Positions 12,996 to 24,700 of a stretch of 64,000 nucleotides of DNA are shown piece after piece; position 1 is the first letter of the stretch, and each line of letters starts with the position of its first letter. The DNA is from Brachypodius melanocephalos (lineage: Eukaryota; Chordata; Aves; Passeriformes; Pycnonotidae): the NCBI GenBank assembly GCA_013398615.1, contig VZSR01000514.1, positions 9,458,131-9,522,130 of the forward strand, given 5' to 3'. The notes beneath the pieces are model-generated. The model made no database searches and had not been told where the DNA came from. It worked only from the letters and a program-made list of their open reading frames with translations. The position numbers and the translations under genes were made by a program.

Positions 12996-14149
12996 GGTGA
13001 AACCAGTACTGAAGAGAGAGGAAACTGCTGGGCAGAGCTGCAGTGCCAGAACTGAGCAGACACCGAGAGCCTGGGGGTGCCTGCCCTGGAGGGGGCTCAC
13101 AGGGAGCTCCCTGGCACCAGCAGATCCAGGGGAACAGCTCGGAACAGCAGCTCCAGGGCAGAGCAAAGGCAGCCATGGATTGCTGGGGGCAAGGAAAGGA
13201 GGGGGAAGCACCAGCAGGGAGAGACAGGCTGGGCCCAAGGGAGGAAAACACACGGGATGCAGCCAAAGCAAACAGGAGACAGATCCCCAAAGCTGTGGGA
13301 GCAGAGGAGGACAACAGGGAGGTGCTCAGGGAGCCTTTTCCAGAGGGTGGGAGAGCAGGGAGAGGCTGCCATGCAAACAGCCTGGGACTGGCCACCTATT
13401 CCCATGGCTGCACATCTCAGGGAGGATCCTGAGCACTTCTCACTGAGCAATAGGACAGTAAAACTGACTCTGGAACAGCCCAAAATCCACTGAGTGCCAC
13501 GAGAGGCACAAGGAGGGAGCAGCTCCACAAGCCCAGATGTCATTTGAGGGATTTTACAGCAAGCTCCATAGCTGAGAGAGCTGACACTCAAACCTGAGAG
13601 GAGCCAAAGGATTTGCCTGCTGGTCAGGCGTGTGAGAAGCAGAAACTGGATGTGCAAAGGGCACCACAGCTGACAGGAGGACGAGTCTGGGCAGCTCTGA
13701 AAAACACAGCCCCAGGAAAAACCTGTTTGTTGGGATGGAGCCTGCTCATGCACCCAATGGCACAGCTGGAACATGAGTCACAGGGGACAGGTACCAGCCC
13801 ACAAAAACCAGTCAGGGCTGGCCAAAAGATGGCAGGAGAGAAAAACCCAGCCCACATTGCACAGAAGGAAGGGTTTAGAAGACACAGAGTGAGCTGCAGC
13901 TCCACGATGGGAGAAAGGGCCACTGAGCAAACTGGGCAGCCCAGCACAGCCAGTTCTCCAGGGGAGAACAAAGAACAACAAAAGAAATCACTTTCAATCC
14001 ACTCCCAAAAAAATCCCTTTACAACTCACTCAAAGCAAGTGCATCTCCTTCCTTGGCTCATAAGTTCTGGGAAATGAAAACAGCGTTGTCATGTAAAATG
14101 GGCTGTGTTTACATCTACAGAAATGTGGTGGTTTACATACAAAATGTCA
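12996..14149. other. GC- and purine-rich intergenic block
   Basis: About 1.1 kb rich in GGAGCAG/CAGGGA-type words, with long open frames on both strands (up to 261 codons on the minus strand, running into CR1). No retroviral, transposase or cellular domain was recognised in any frame, and the many simultaneous frames indicate stop-poor composition. An unrecognised old repeat is possible. Confidence 0.5.
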
Positions 14150-14720
14150 AGGAAAATACAAGAAGCGAGAAAAACATATTGTCCACGCTCTACCAATAGC
14201 AGGTGGCCGCCCCGACATTTCTGGAAATATCTTTAATTGCACCTAATGCATTAAAAGGCCTCGAGTTTGTTGTGCTTGGTGGCTGGGCCCCCCCGTAAAG
14301 AGGCACAAAACTCCCCAGTTTGCAGCTATTCAGCAGAAAAAAGAGCCACAGCACGGCTGAACTGGCTTGTGTTCACTCCAGCCGACCTCACAGGGAGAAT
14401 AAATACATTGAACATCAGGAGGAGCCCAGGTATTACTCCAAGCAGGCTCAATATAATTACTAAAAATAGATGCTATGGAAAATCCCTGTGCTTTAAGGCA
14501 CTGCAGCTTTGGGCCAAATTCCAGAGGCTGTCACAGCTGACAATGTGCACGTTTGTTCAGCAGCAGCACAGGCCACAGAGAGCTGATTGGGGACATTGTA
14601 ATGTATGTTTTACTAATGAATTTTGGGCCGGCCCTGCCAAATCAGCGAGTTTATTTGGGCACATTCCTGCAGATTGTGCATCGACTTGGAGCAGAGAGGA
14701 AATTCTTCACTTTTCCAGCG
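14150..14720. promoter_or_regulatory. candidate conserved non-coding element
   Basis: The block is non-repetitive and mixed-composition, containing CAGGTGGCCGCCCCGACATT, ATCTTTAATTGCACCTAATG, a perfect palindrome GGGCCGGCCC near 14626 beside CTAATGAATTTT, and CCAAATCAGCGAGTTTATTT. The density of plausible homeodomain, bHLH and forkhead-like cores and the retained CpGs outside any repeat suggest constraint. This is inference without an alignment. Confidence 0.3.
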
Positions 14721-14880
14721 CTGTGGAATAAAGGGGATGTGTTCTCCCAGCCGAGGAGAATGTTTGGCACACTGAACGAGGGTCTTGAAGGCTTTGAGGA
14801 GGGTCTGCTACAGCGTGATTAGAGTCCCTTGCATTTTGGAATGGACTTTTTGCAGGAGAAAATATTTTTTGTTGTATTTC

Positions 14881-14957
14881 CTATATAATCTAATCCTAAA
14901 TTCTAATCCTATACAATCCTAATAATCTTATATTTTTTTCTATATAATAGAAAAAAT
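14881..14957. repeat. AT-rich repeat cluster with a hairpin
   Basis: CTATATAAT occurs at both ends (14881-14889 and 14940-14948), CTAATCCT occurs at 14890-14897 and 14903-14910, and a perfect 10-bp inverted repeat (TTTTTTCTAT at 14934-14943, ATAGAAAAAA at 14947-14956) has a 3-nt loop. Local slippage and duplication are enough to explain it. Confidence 0.75.
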
Positions 14958-15744
14958 CATTTTTGCTCACAAGAAAACGTGTTTGGAGCCCAGTGTTGTG
15001 TTGTGTCCATCAAGGGTGCAGGAACGAAGGTTCCTCTCACTGCTCCTGCCCATCCCTGCCCTCCCCTTCCAGCTGTGGATAAAAGGTGATTGTGGCACTA
15101 AGGCTGCCCTGGGAGCTCTGTATTGGGGCTCTCCTAAAACTGGACAATGACCCTTCTCCCTTGGCTGCTTCCCATCCTCATCCCTTTCCAAAATCTCCTC
15201 CTCTCCTGGGTGTCTGATGGCTGCAGCCTGGCACTGAGCAAGCCAGGGATGCTCCCACTGCTGCTCTCACCTGTGCTAGAGACGGGAAAATCCAGAGATA
15301 CCTGGGCGAGCAGGGATGAGCAGGGCTGGGATCTGCACTCACAGCTCTGCTGCTTTCCCTCTCCGGGCTCCCAGAGCTTAGCCAGGAGAGAAAACACCAA
15401 CATTATCAGGCTGGGAGAGGAGTCAGCATTTCCAAGTGAAAACTTGTCCCATAGGCACGGTGTAAGCAGGGGGAAACTCTCATTTCATACAATTTGTCAG
15501 TCTCCTTTGATTAAGTCTTAAGTTTTCCACATTTTCCCCTCTGTGCTTCCCCATCCCTCTTTCCCCCCAAGCCACCCCTCCCACGGTTCCCAGATCGCGC
15601 TTGGAGCAACAGTTCCCGGTCTAAAAGGCCTTTATACAGATCCATGAATGCATAATTCAGAAATCCAGCTGCCACGACAGCCCTTAACTTCTTTAACCCG
15701 GGGGGCGACCTTCGGCTGCGACAGGGGACGGGAGGGGTGGGGGC

Positions 15745-15884
15745 AATAGGACACAGGAGATAGGACACAGGGAATAGGACACAGGGAATAGGACACAGGC
15801 AGTAGGACACAGGGAATAGGACACAGGGAATAGGACACAGGCAGTGTGACACAGGGAATAGGACACAGGCAATAGGACACAGGC
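15745..15884. repeat. 14-bp minisatellite, 10 copies
   Basis: Ten exact-length units of the type AATAGGACACAGGG start every 14 bp from 15745. Variation is confined to the first bases (AA, GA, AG), the last base (A, G or C) and one TAGG to TGTG change in unit 8. The minus strand gives Pro/Cys/Ser-rich open frames in all registers, which are repeat artefacts. Confidence 0.95.
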
Positions 15885-17039
15885 AGGGTTTCCCACAGCC
15901 TTTGGCCCCTTCCCTGGGCTAATCCCACTGAGAGCTCAATCCATCTCCAACACAAAACAGGGATCCTCGCTGAGGGATGTGCTGCCTGCAGCTCAGACAC
16001 CCCGTGGCAAGGAGCATTCCCTGCCACGGCTGGGATTTGGGCTCTGGGGGGGTGCAGGAAGAGCCTCTGAGCAGGGATCTGAGCCTGGCTGAGGATGATG
16101 GAGCTTGGGTGTGAGTTGGGATGTGAGAAATGTTCCGTTTGGGAGCAAAACCGGGACTGTGAGGATGTTTGTGAATGTCAGAAAAGCCCTTCTGAGGAAA
16201 CATCCCAGTGCTCACACTGGTTTGTGTCCACCCCTTCCCTGCCTCCTGCCTTTTCAAAGAACACTGGAAAATGAGGCTTTACAATCAGCACCCACACACC
16301 CCCAAGCCAAAGCAGTTCTTGCAGAGGGAGCTGAGTGCATTTTGTCTTTGTAACTCAGTGTATTTCATCTTTGTCAGCCAGGTAGACTGGTCCCAGGTGT
16401 CCCTTGAAATCCAGCTCTGCACAGTCTGTGTTAACTCACCCAAACACATCCTCAGTGTCTGTGGAACAGCCCCTCCAATTCAGCCCCTAAATGACAATTT
16501 CTGATTCATGCCAGCCCGGTTTAGTGTTCTCAGTGCTTTGCAGGGGTTTCCCAGGCAGCTCCATTCTCTGAAGAACAAACAGTCACCCCCAAGGTAATTC
16601 TGGCATTTAAATTAAACCACACAGTAGCTGTGAGCCTTTTTTTGCCTATTTCCAGACAGCTGCAGTCAAAGGCAGTACAGCAACTCTGTGCCCTGTAAGG
16701 ATCCCACACAAGAGAATGGGATAACCAACTCTTCAGCCAGTGGATTAGCAGATTGTGAAAAGCCTGTCTCTAAAATTCACCACAAGCATTTCTAATGATC
16801 CATGGGCTGATTTTTATTAAGTTTCCCACAAAGGTGAATTAGTGTCTTTCACTATGGCAACGGCAATAAAAGGATGTAGAATGAGTCCAAAAGGTCCTGG
16901 CTGCTGGGGAAATTGGTTGACATTCTGCAAGCCTATTCAACCAGGAAAGGGTTTCGCTGTGTGCTCTTCCCCCAGGGTGGTGGCTCCCATCACGTGTTCC
17001 CCTTCAGCCAGGGATGGGACAGCAAGAGTCCATCTCAGA
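15885..17039. other. intergenic spacer, no gene recognised
   Basis: Moderately GC-rich, unique-looking. Short open frames only; nothing identified. Confidence 0.55.
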
Positions 17040-17112
17040 ATCTCAGTCATAGAACTGGAGAAAAATTGAGGTGGGAAGGGAGAATTTTTAGAGGTCCAGC
17101 TCCCCTGTTATC
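17040..17112 (-). mobile_element. possible ancient CR1 3' fragment
   Basis: CAGTCATAGAACTGGAG and, after a gap, GGTGGGAAGGGAGAATTTTTAG then AGGTCCAGCTCCCCTG resemble the reverse-complemented CR1 terminus (TCATAGAATCA, GGTTGGAAGGGACCTTTAGA, AGTCCAACCCCCCTG). The match is patchy, and another repeat or chance is possible. Confidence 0.4.
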
Positions 17113-17275
17113 CAGACATTTCCACTCAACTGTGTTTTTCGTTCATAAAAACTCTCTTGCCATTTGTCCTGGAGCTTCATCTTATCTGTAATTCCCTTGA
17201 TAGAGCAGCTCCTTGCTGGGCTTTACCCCACCCTGCAGCACCCACAGTGATTCTTTGCACTTACCATCCCTCCAC

Positions 17276-17735
17276 GGAATCACAGAGCCACTAAGGTTGG
17301 AAAAGCCCTCTTGGATCATCGAGTCCATCCATCAACCCAGCACTGCCAAGGTCACATCCCCAGGTGCCACATCCACAGGGCTTTTAAATCCCTCCAGGGA
17401 TGGGCACTCCACCACTGCCCTGGGCAGCTGTGCCAGGGCTGGACAAACCTTTCTGTGAAGAGCTTTTTCCCTAAAATCCAATCTAAACCTCCTCTGGCTA
17501 ATCCTGAGGCCGTTCCCTCTCCTCCTGTCCCTGTTCCCTGCCAGCACAGCCCGACCCCCCTGGCTGTCCCCTCCTGTCAGGGACTTGTGCAGAGCCACAA
17601 GGTCCCCCCTGAGCCTCCTTTTCTCCAGGTTCAGCCCCTTTCCCAGCTCTCTCAGCCCCTCCTGGGGCTCCATTCCCTTCCCCAGCTCTGTTCCCTTCCC
17701 TGGACATGCTCCAGCCCCTCCATGTCCTTGCCTGA
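17276..17735 (-). mobile_element. CR1 LINE 3' fragment (about 460 bp)
   Basis: It starts GGAATCACAGAGCCACTAAG, passes GTTGGAAAAGCCCTCTTGG, ATCGAGTCCATCCATCAACC and CAGCACTGCCAAGGTCAC, and then the body of the 3' UTR (CTCCACCACTGCCCTGGGCA, CCTGAGCCTCCTTTTCTCCA), ending near CATGCTCCAGCCCCTCCATG. The TCGAGTCCATCCATCAACC form is a CR1 subfamily different from that at 12587. 5'-truncated and non-coding; the longest CR1 copy in the window. Confidence 0.93.
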
Positions 17736-18719
17736 GGATGTCAGAGTTCCTGGCGGGGCTGATTAAACATCCTCCCCTGTTTTTTCAGGAGGAGGAAGGC
17801 TGCATCCCAAGGATTAAGTGGCTCAGCACATTCCTGGTGTCAGGCTTGGCCTGAGCACAGCGAAATGGAGCATCACCAGGGTTCTGGGGAGCCTTCACTG
17901 CCAGAGGGGAATCCAAGCTGCCTCATCAGAGCAAACACCAGCAGCGAGAAGGGACCGGAGCAGGGAGCAGGAACTGTGAGGAGTGCTTGAGGTCACAGCC
18001 TGAGAGCCCTGATCAATAAGAGTAAATGGTAATCTGCCCCCAAGGAAATGTTCTTTCAATCTTGTTTTGTCTGGAGTTGATCTAAGCAGAGGGGAAAGGC
18101 ATTGACTTCTGCTGCTTTTATTTACTGAAATGCTCTGTGTGCTGGCTGTCTTAGCCCCGACTTCATCTCACCTTACTTGAAATTCCTCCAGTCTGATAAA
18201 CGGTTTGTGAAGTGGTCCAGCATCACTTCTTCCTTCTAGAGCACTACCAATAGAATATGTCTTTAAAGCACAGATCCCCCAAACACCAGGGCAAGAAAAG
18301 CTTTCAGGATAGCAGCTGCACGCTGCATATGTGCTGTGTTTATGGAAAGAATAAACATGAAAAACAGACACATTTGGTTTTAATTCATTTTGACTGACCC
18401 AAGGAGTCCTCTCCAGAGATAATGCTCAGGTCAACACATAAATTTTCAAGTATTATGTGCATGATTTTCGCTGCATGTTCAAAAAGGCAGAAAGATGTGT
18501 GGGGAAGGATTTCTGAGTACAGACACTGACACAAGGCTGGTTTTGTTTGTGGGGTAACTCACCAGCCACTGCAGCAGCACGCCATGGCACAGCTGAGCCC
18601 GTGTGAGACCTGCTCCAGGAGGCAGAAGCACCTCGAGTGACCAGAGGCAAGAGCCAGAGGCTCAGACACAGCACAGGGAATGATCTCCTACCCTGCAAAG
18701 AGCCCCGCTGCAGGGAGCA

Positions 18720-18860
18720 GATGAAATCACGGGCTCAGATATCATTCAACGCCGCTATCGCAACTCCATCCGCGATTACAGCTCCTGGGAAAATGTTTCT
18801 ACCTCTCCCATCCTGCCAATTTTCAGGCCAGTTGAAGGCACTTTGTCACGTGAGAGCAGA
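18720..18860. promoter_or_regulatory. candidate conserved non-coding element
   Basis: A short CpG-bearing stretch (AACGCCGCTATCGCAACTCC, CCGCGATTACAGCTCCTGGG) followed by a perfect E-box in TTTGTCACGTGAGAGC at about 18843-18858. It stands out from AT-rich flanks and matches no repeat I know. Confidence 0.25.
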
Positions 18861-20939
18861 TTTTATATTAGTTTTATTTTATATGAGTCCTTCCTTTATA
18901 TGAGATCTGGAAGCAGATGCCAGAACACGGTCCTTTTAATTATAACCAAAATGTTGTAATGTTTTACGTCCTCTGCTGCAAGGCTGGACCACACTTTGGT
19001 GTCCTGGCTCTCCTGGAGTCCACCTCATCAAAACATTCCTCGTGGGCTTTGCCTTAAGCTTCTGTTTATGTGTTCTGCTGAGCCCCAGCCCTGCAAAGCA
19101 ACTGCTCCTTTTGTTGATAATGGTGACAGCTTCAGTGCTTTTTAAAAAGAAGCTTAAGTGGCCCCCAATTCAAATCTCTTACACTGCTTTGAAATTTGAA
19201 AATCCCAAATTCACTTCTAATAGACATGTACCTGGAAGCACAGGAGGTCAGCCCTGATGGCCACCAATTTATTGTAATTCCCCAAATTCAAGCTAACTGC
19301 TCTCAGCATTATTCCACTGAGGAGGTGATATTGATGAAACTCAGCCAAACATGAGGGCAAAAAAAATCCCTTTTTTCAATTAGACTTTTTTTTTTTAAAC
19401 ATCTCCAAAACAGAGTTCCACCATGCAACAACATCTTGAATTAATTGAGCTACGGGCAATCCTCGTTCCTTTCTGTGTACAATGAAATGTAGGAAACACA
19501 GATGCTGCCTGTTTAAACTGTCAAACAAGTTTCCTGATGGTAGCTCTCGTGTCTGCTACAGACTTGTTGGTTTAACAAATGTTGTGAATGCAAAGTTGGA
19601 ACATGTGTGTGAAATATTCCAAGCTACAAACATCGGAATCATCAGGAACTTGGTGAAGGTTTGTACCAACTCTAACAGCTCCACATTTTACCATTTGCTG
19701 TTTCAAACACACTTAACTGTGAAAACCCTCATCACCCAAAACAGGAGACTTGCACAGAACTGCAGGCAGCTAAGTAAATAGCTGGCACATAAAAAGCCTT
19801 CCATTTTTCTTGGTTCGATTTAACAACAAAAACAATAGAGCAGGTAATTTATGGCCCTCCTTACTGCTACAACCCTTGAAAAACAGGAGGATTAACTCGG
19901 TGAGAACACGGTGAAATCTCAGATAACGCATCTAATGGCCAGATACCATCTTTCCACAGACATTTCCACAGGTGGAATTGTTGAGCAGTGTGCCAAGCAT
20001 TGATGGACCTGACACACCAAAGGGCCCAGTGCAGGTGTGCAGCAGGAAAATGGACAAGGCCATGGGTGAAAACTCTCAGAGAGGGGTGAAATCACGAGAA
20101 ACGTGTCTAATCTACTGAGCCTGTGATGTCAGAGGCACACAAATTAAGACAAACCACTGAGCTTATAAATTCATGTTCCACCCTAACTTCAACTTTTTTT
20201 TGGAGGACAAGTGTTTACAGTTTGGCCGTAGTATGTGGCTATGCCTCGATCCAGAGGATTTTTATTTCCAATAAAAACAAGATGTATAGACAATTATTAG
20301 CTGTATTTTTAGTACCACCAGAAGGTTCAGGAGATTGTAAACCTGATTTTACTTACTATAAAATGCAATAATGAACATTGGTACAGAGAGGTTTGGGAAG
20401 AATCCCAGATGTTGGCTGGAACTGGGGAACTGCTTTCTTCGAATGTCAAACTTCTTATTAAATATCCAACTATTAATGTCAGAACTGAACTTTTTATTAA
20501 ATACCCAGCTATTTCTACACATCACCAGTGACTGCAGGGCTTCTAATGAGGATGGATTGCTGGCTTTTAAAGCCACATTTCCACTTTTGCTCGATGCAGA
20601 GTAAGAAAAAATGAACTTGCTCAGTGGAGCCCGTTCATGAGGAGCTCGGTGAAGGCCAGATCTGGGCGTGTTTGACTCCCCTGACCTCACTTTTAAGAAA
20701 AGTGGAGTCACTTTTAAAGGCCTCAACAAACACAGAAGGGGAGGGAACCACTCCCACCCAGCAGCCTGGATTTTAATCTCTTACCTGGCACAGGGTGACA
20801 CTCAGGGAGAGCAGTTCAGTGACTTGTTGGGATGTTGGGAGACTTCAAAGCACTCTCAAGAACCAGCAAATTAAAAAATAAGGTGTGCGTGGGGGGAAGA
20901 GTCCTGACATTGAGAAGCTGCAGCTCCCAGGCATGTTGG

Positions 20940-21110
20940 ATCAATGTCCAGAGTGCTTAATGAAACAATTACAGCCCTCCTGCTGATTGCCTTTGTTTTG
21001 TCCCGGGAATCAATAGATTATCCACTGGAAATGTCAGCGTGTTCCTGCTCTCCCGGGTCACTCTGCGAGGCAGCGATGAACAGCACGCAGCTCTTGGCTG
21101 AACGTGCTCC
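20940..21110. promoter_or_regulatory. candidate conserved non-coding element
   Basis: GCTTAATGAAACAATTACAG, TGATTGCCTTTGTTTTG (Sox-like core) and GGAATCAATAGATTATCC (Pbx/Hox-like) sit within 100 bp, followed by a CpG-bearing segment with TCCCGGGTCACTCTGCGAGG. The short open frames across it do not resemble any family. Inferred from motif clustering only. Confidence 0.25.
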
Positions 21111-21689
21111 TGAGCTCCTGTCACACAGAAATCCTCCCTCTCTGAGAAGTGTAAAGAACTGAAAGATGCTCGTATGTGCAGAGGAGAAACCGAGGGCACA
21201 ACAACAAAAAAGAAACACAAAGGAAGTGTGGATGGAGAAGCAGCTGTTTGAAAGCATCAGGATCTTCAGGCATACAAAGAGCATTCCTCTCTGCATATGG
21301 GAGATGTATTTTGACAACTTCACTCCTTTGGACTGATTGGGGGGGGTTTAGGAGAGTTCTGTCTTTCCAGGAATGTCCTTTTCTAATTTTAGCATATCTT
21401 TATTTTTCTATTTAATTGTTCTGCTTTTCCCCCACAGTGTAAATATTTTTATTTTACAATATAAGGCCATAATTAAACTGATTAAACTCAGAGTGAGACG
21501 TTAATGAAAGAAAAACATAGATTTAATGTATTAAAACCTGACACAAAGACGATGCCGATGCTCCAGTTTCATCATACTCCACTGGATTCCTGGAATAGCT
21601 CCATCCCATTAAACCGGATGAATTCAGGATGAAAATTTCCTGAACACAGGAGGTTTGAGAGGATCACCTGGGTTGATTTGAGGTGTCAG

Positions 21690-21750
21690 GAACGATCCAA
21701 AGCCAGGCTGGATGTGGCCTGGTCTCATTGCAGATGTCCCTGCCCAGGAA
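21690..21750 (+). mobile_element. possible internally deleted CR1 3' fragment
   Basis: AAGCCAGGCTGGATGTGGCC followed by CTGGTCTCATTGCAGATGTC and CCTGCCC follows the CR1 3' box order (GGCCAGGTTGGATGGGGCTT, CTGGTCTAGTGGGAGGTGTC, CCTGCCC), with a deletion of the GAGCAAC segment. The terminal part is not recognisable. Confidence 0.5.
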
Positions 21751-24700
21751 AAGCTGTTTTTCACTCCCTTTACCACAGCCAGCTTAGGAAGGAGAATGTC
21801 CAACACATCTGGGATTTCATGGACTGCAAAAATTTCAGGGATGAGGACAATCTCAATTTGAGGACACACAGAGCAGCTGCTGCAGCCAGGCTTCCTCCAG
21901 GTTTCTGGGCACTGCAATACTGTATTTGTATGAAAAATAATAATTAATTTATAACTGGGAACCTTGCTTTTTCAGCTGATGTGTCTTTGCTTCCACCTTG
22001 AGCAGCAGAGACAAATATAGTCACAAAACAAATGGGTTGCAGTGCCCTTGGCAATGAAGTGTTGCAGTCTCCTGAGCTCTTATTTCACTATTAGAAACCT
22101 TATTTTGACATCATTTTACACCTGCTCAGGTAAGAAAGAAATCCTGGTATCAAAATAAGTTTAAGAATGAAAGATGCATATGGAGAGAGCAGAAAAATAA
22201 TGCACATTAGACATTATGAATGCTCCAGTTTGGTTGGAACAGGGAAAGGAGCAGCACCAAAAGCATTTGGGGACGGGGAAATCTGCCAGCTGACCTCTCA
22301 GTAAGTGTCCAATGGATTCTCATTTCAGTAATTTACTGATAGTGTAACACATCTAATAAATTCAGTGTTATAAAATCAAGATTATTTGTCTTCAAACAGC
22401 TTTTAACCCTGATTTTTAACAATTTTGTGCTTCCTTCAACTAAACCACCACTGAACTTTGTCAACTCCACCTGACAATTTTTTTTTTTCTGATAGACCCC
22501 AAATAAAAGCACAGTAAAAAAGTTAAACTCAGAGTGAGATTTTAATAAAAGAGACTCAGAAAATTTGGATACTCAGACAAGAAATGCTACAACGACCTGC
22601 ACAGGCTGGAAATGCCATCTGGTGGTTGCAGGTTCAGAGCAGTTAAGAAGAGAAAAATTCTGTTTGCTGGGACAGTGAGGGTTGGATCTCCACCATATTT
22701 TACTGAAGTTTGGTAAATAAACAGCAAAGAGTGATCTGTGGCAAACAGAAAAATCAGAATAGTGATTATAATTTTGAAAAAGTAACATTTATTTGCCAAT
22801 GTAAAACTGAAATAATTATTGCTTTGATTACTGGGGCAGCTGGCACGAGGGCAAGCACTAAAAACGTGGATTAGTGGGACAATACTTAAGAAAGCTCAAT
22901 AAATTATCTTAAAAATACCAATTTTGGAAAGGTAATTGGGATTTGTTAGTTTAGAAAAAACACAGCAGGTTGAGCTGGCAACAGTCCCCAAAAAGGTCTG
23001 GTGGTGCTGCCAAGAGGAACATCAGGGATGGCCCTGCACGGGCAGGACCAACCAAAGCAGGGTCACTTGCAGCCAAAAGGATAAAAATTAGATGGAGGGT
23101 ATTAAAAACTTTCAATATTCCCATATTTACTGCACAGAATCAGTCCAAGGAGCTTTGTTGGAGATGAATGCACACAGTGAGGGAACCTCTCAGGGTGGTG
23201 GATGTGTCCTTGCTGCTCCAGCCTGGAGGAGACGGGAGAAACAACAAACACTTGTTGAAAATCCCATCCAGCCTCCACTTCCCTGCTCCTGTGCAGACAT
23301 GGAGTGAGAATTCCAAGAGAATTCATGTGCCTTCATTCCTTAGCCCAAGCTTCCTGCCACAAATGCAGAGAGCACTGCCCTTCATTTATTTTTCTCCTCC
23401 ACAATGCCCCATTGATTCCTCCTGGACAACGACAATCAGATGTCACAGACAAAGGGAAATGAATGAAATCTGACACATTTATTTAAGCCTGCAGTGGGCT
23501 AAATTATAAATAAACCCTGCTTTTTCTGCAGCACAAAGGTTGCAGACTGACTGTCCCTGTGGACCCTGCTCTCTTCTCACTACTTAACAGACTTTCCAAC
23601 ACTTTCTTTTGTCCTGATAGCAATCTCTCAGCAGGACTTTTGGCTGACACATGCATTATGTGTCAAAAATGAAGTGGAAATAACTGATGGGAAGGACAAA
23701 AATCTGATGGGAATAGTTATAATAAGGAAATGAATAAACATCAGAACAGTAAAACATAAGCAGAAAGAACACAGCCAGAAAGCTTCTGAGCTGCTACTTG
23801 TCTGAGATGAGCAGTAAGGCCATTTTCAGAGTTAAGACTGTTCTGTATGAATATAGGGAGCATTAATATATGCTGTGCTTAGGTTTATATGTTAATTTAA
23901 TTTCCATTCTTATTTTAGTGCTGTTAGAAAACAAAGCTTTCATGAGATGAGCTTTAGATGTACTATAAAATGCACATAGTAGATTAATTTCTAGAGTACT
24001 TTTATTTAGGAACCCACTGACCACAATTAGTTGCATTTAGGATGAGTTACTACTGTACATCTGCTCCTGTGATCCATCACTAACTTAAAAAACCCCAAAT
24101 CATCTGGCAAATGCAAAAGTAATTTAGCATTTTACACTCAGTGTGTGTGACTGAAGGTGCAGCTTTATAAATATATTGGTACAAGATGTGGCTACAATGC
24201 TTTGGGAAATGCTGATGATCCCCTGAAAAGCAAAGATTTCTGCCCTGAAAATTGCCTCCACCCTTCCAAATGCAGACCCTTCCTGTAGCAGGGCTGGCAC
24301 AGGAGCAAGGAGAGACATCAAGGCTTGAGTGGAGATGGAGAGTGTGATCAGGACAGCACATAATGCATGTCTGGGGATTATCTGGGACAAGCAGGAGAAG
24401 GAATTCAGATCAGGCTGGAGCTTCAGAACGACCACCTGGCAAAGGAATTCACAGAACCTCCAAAAGATTGATGTTTGTAGACTCCACAGGAGCAATGGAA
24501 CAGAAAAAGTCCTACCAACATTTCAAGCCATGCTGGTGCTGGGCTTTGAGAAAAGTCTTGTTCAGGAATCCAGAATTACCTGGAATTCTGCCTCATTCAG
24601 CCAGAAAATTACGCAATGTTTGGTTATCTTTACACACACAACCCAAATTTCTGTGTTGCTGGTTTGGCTCCTTAACTAAGAGACAGGTTTTTGTTCAACC

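Noticed and set aside
12610..13395. 261-codon minus-strand open frame, the longest in the window
   Set aside because: It starts in unrecognised GC-rich DNA and ends inside a CR1 3' UTR fragment. It has no reverse transcriptase or other motif and competes with equally open frames on the other strand.
15511..16027. Minus-strand Cys/Pro/Ser-rich open frames of 67-131 codons
   Set aside because: Translation of the 14-bp minisatellite in different registers; no signal peptide, splice logic or homology beyond the repeat.
17311..17766. 151-codon plus-strand frame rich in Pro and Ser
   Set aside because: Lies entirely in reverse-oriented CR1 3' UTR sequence.
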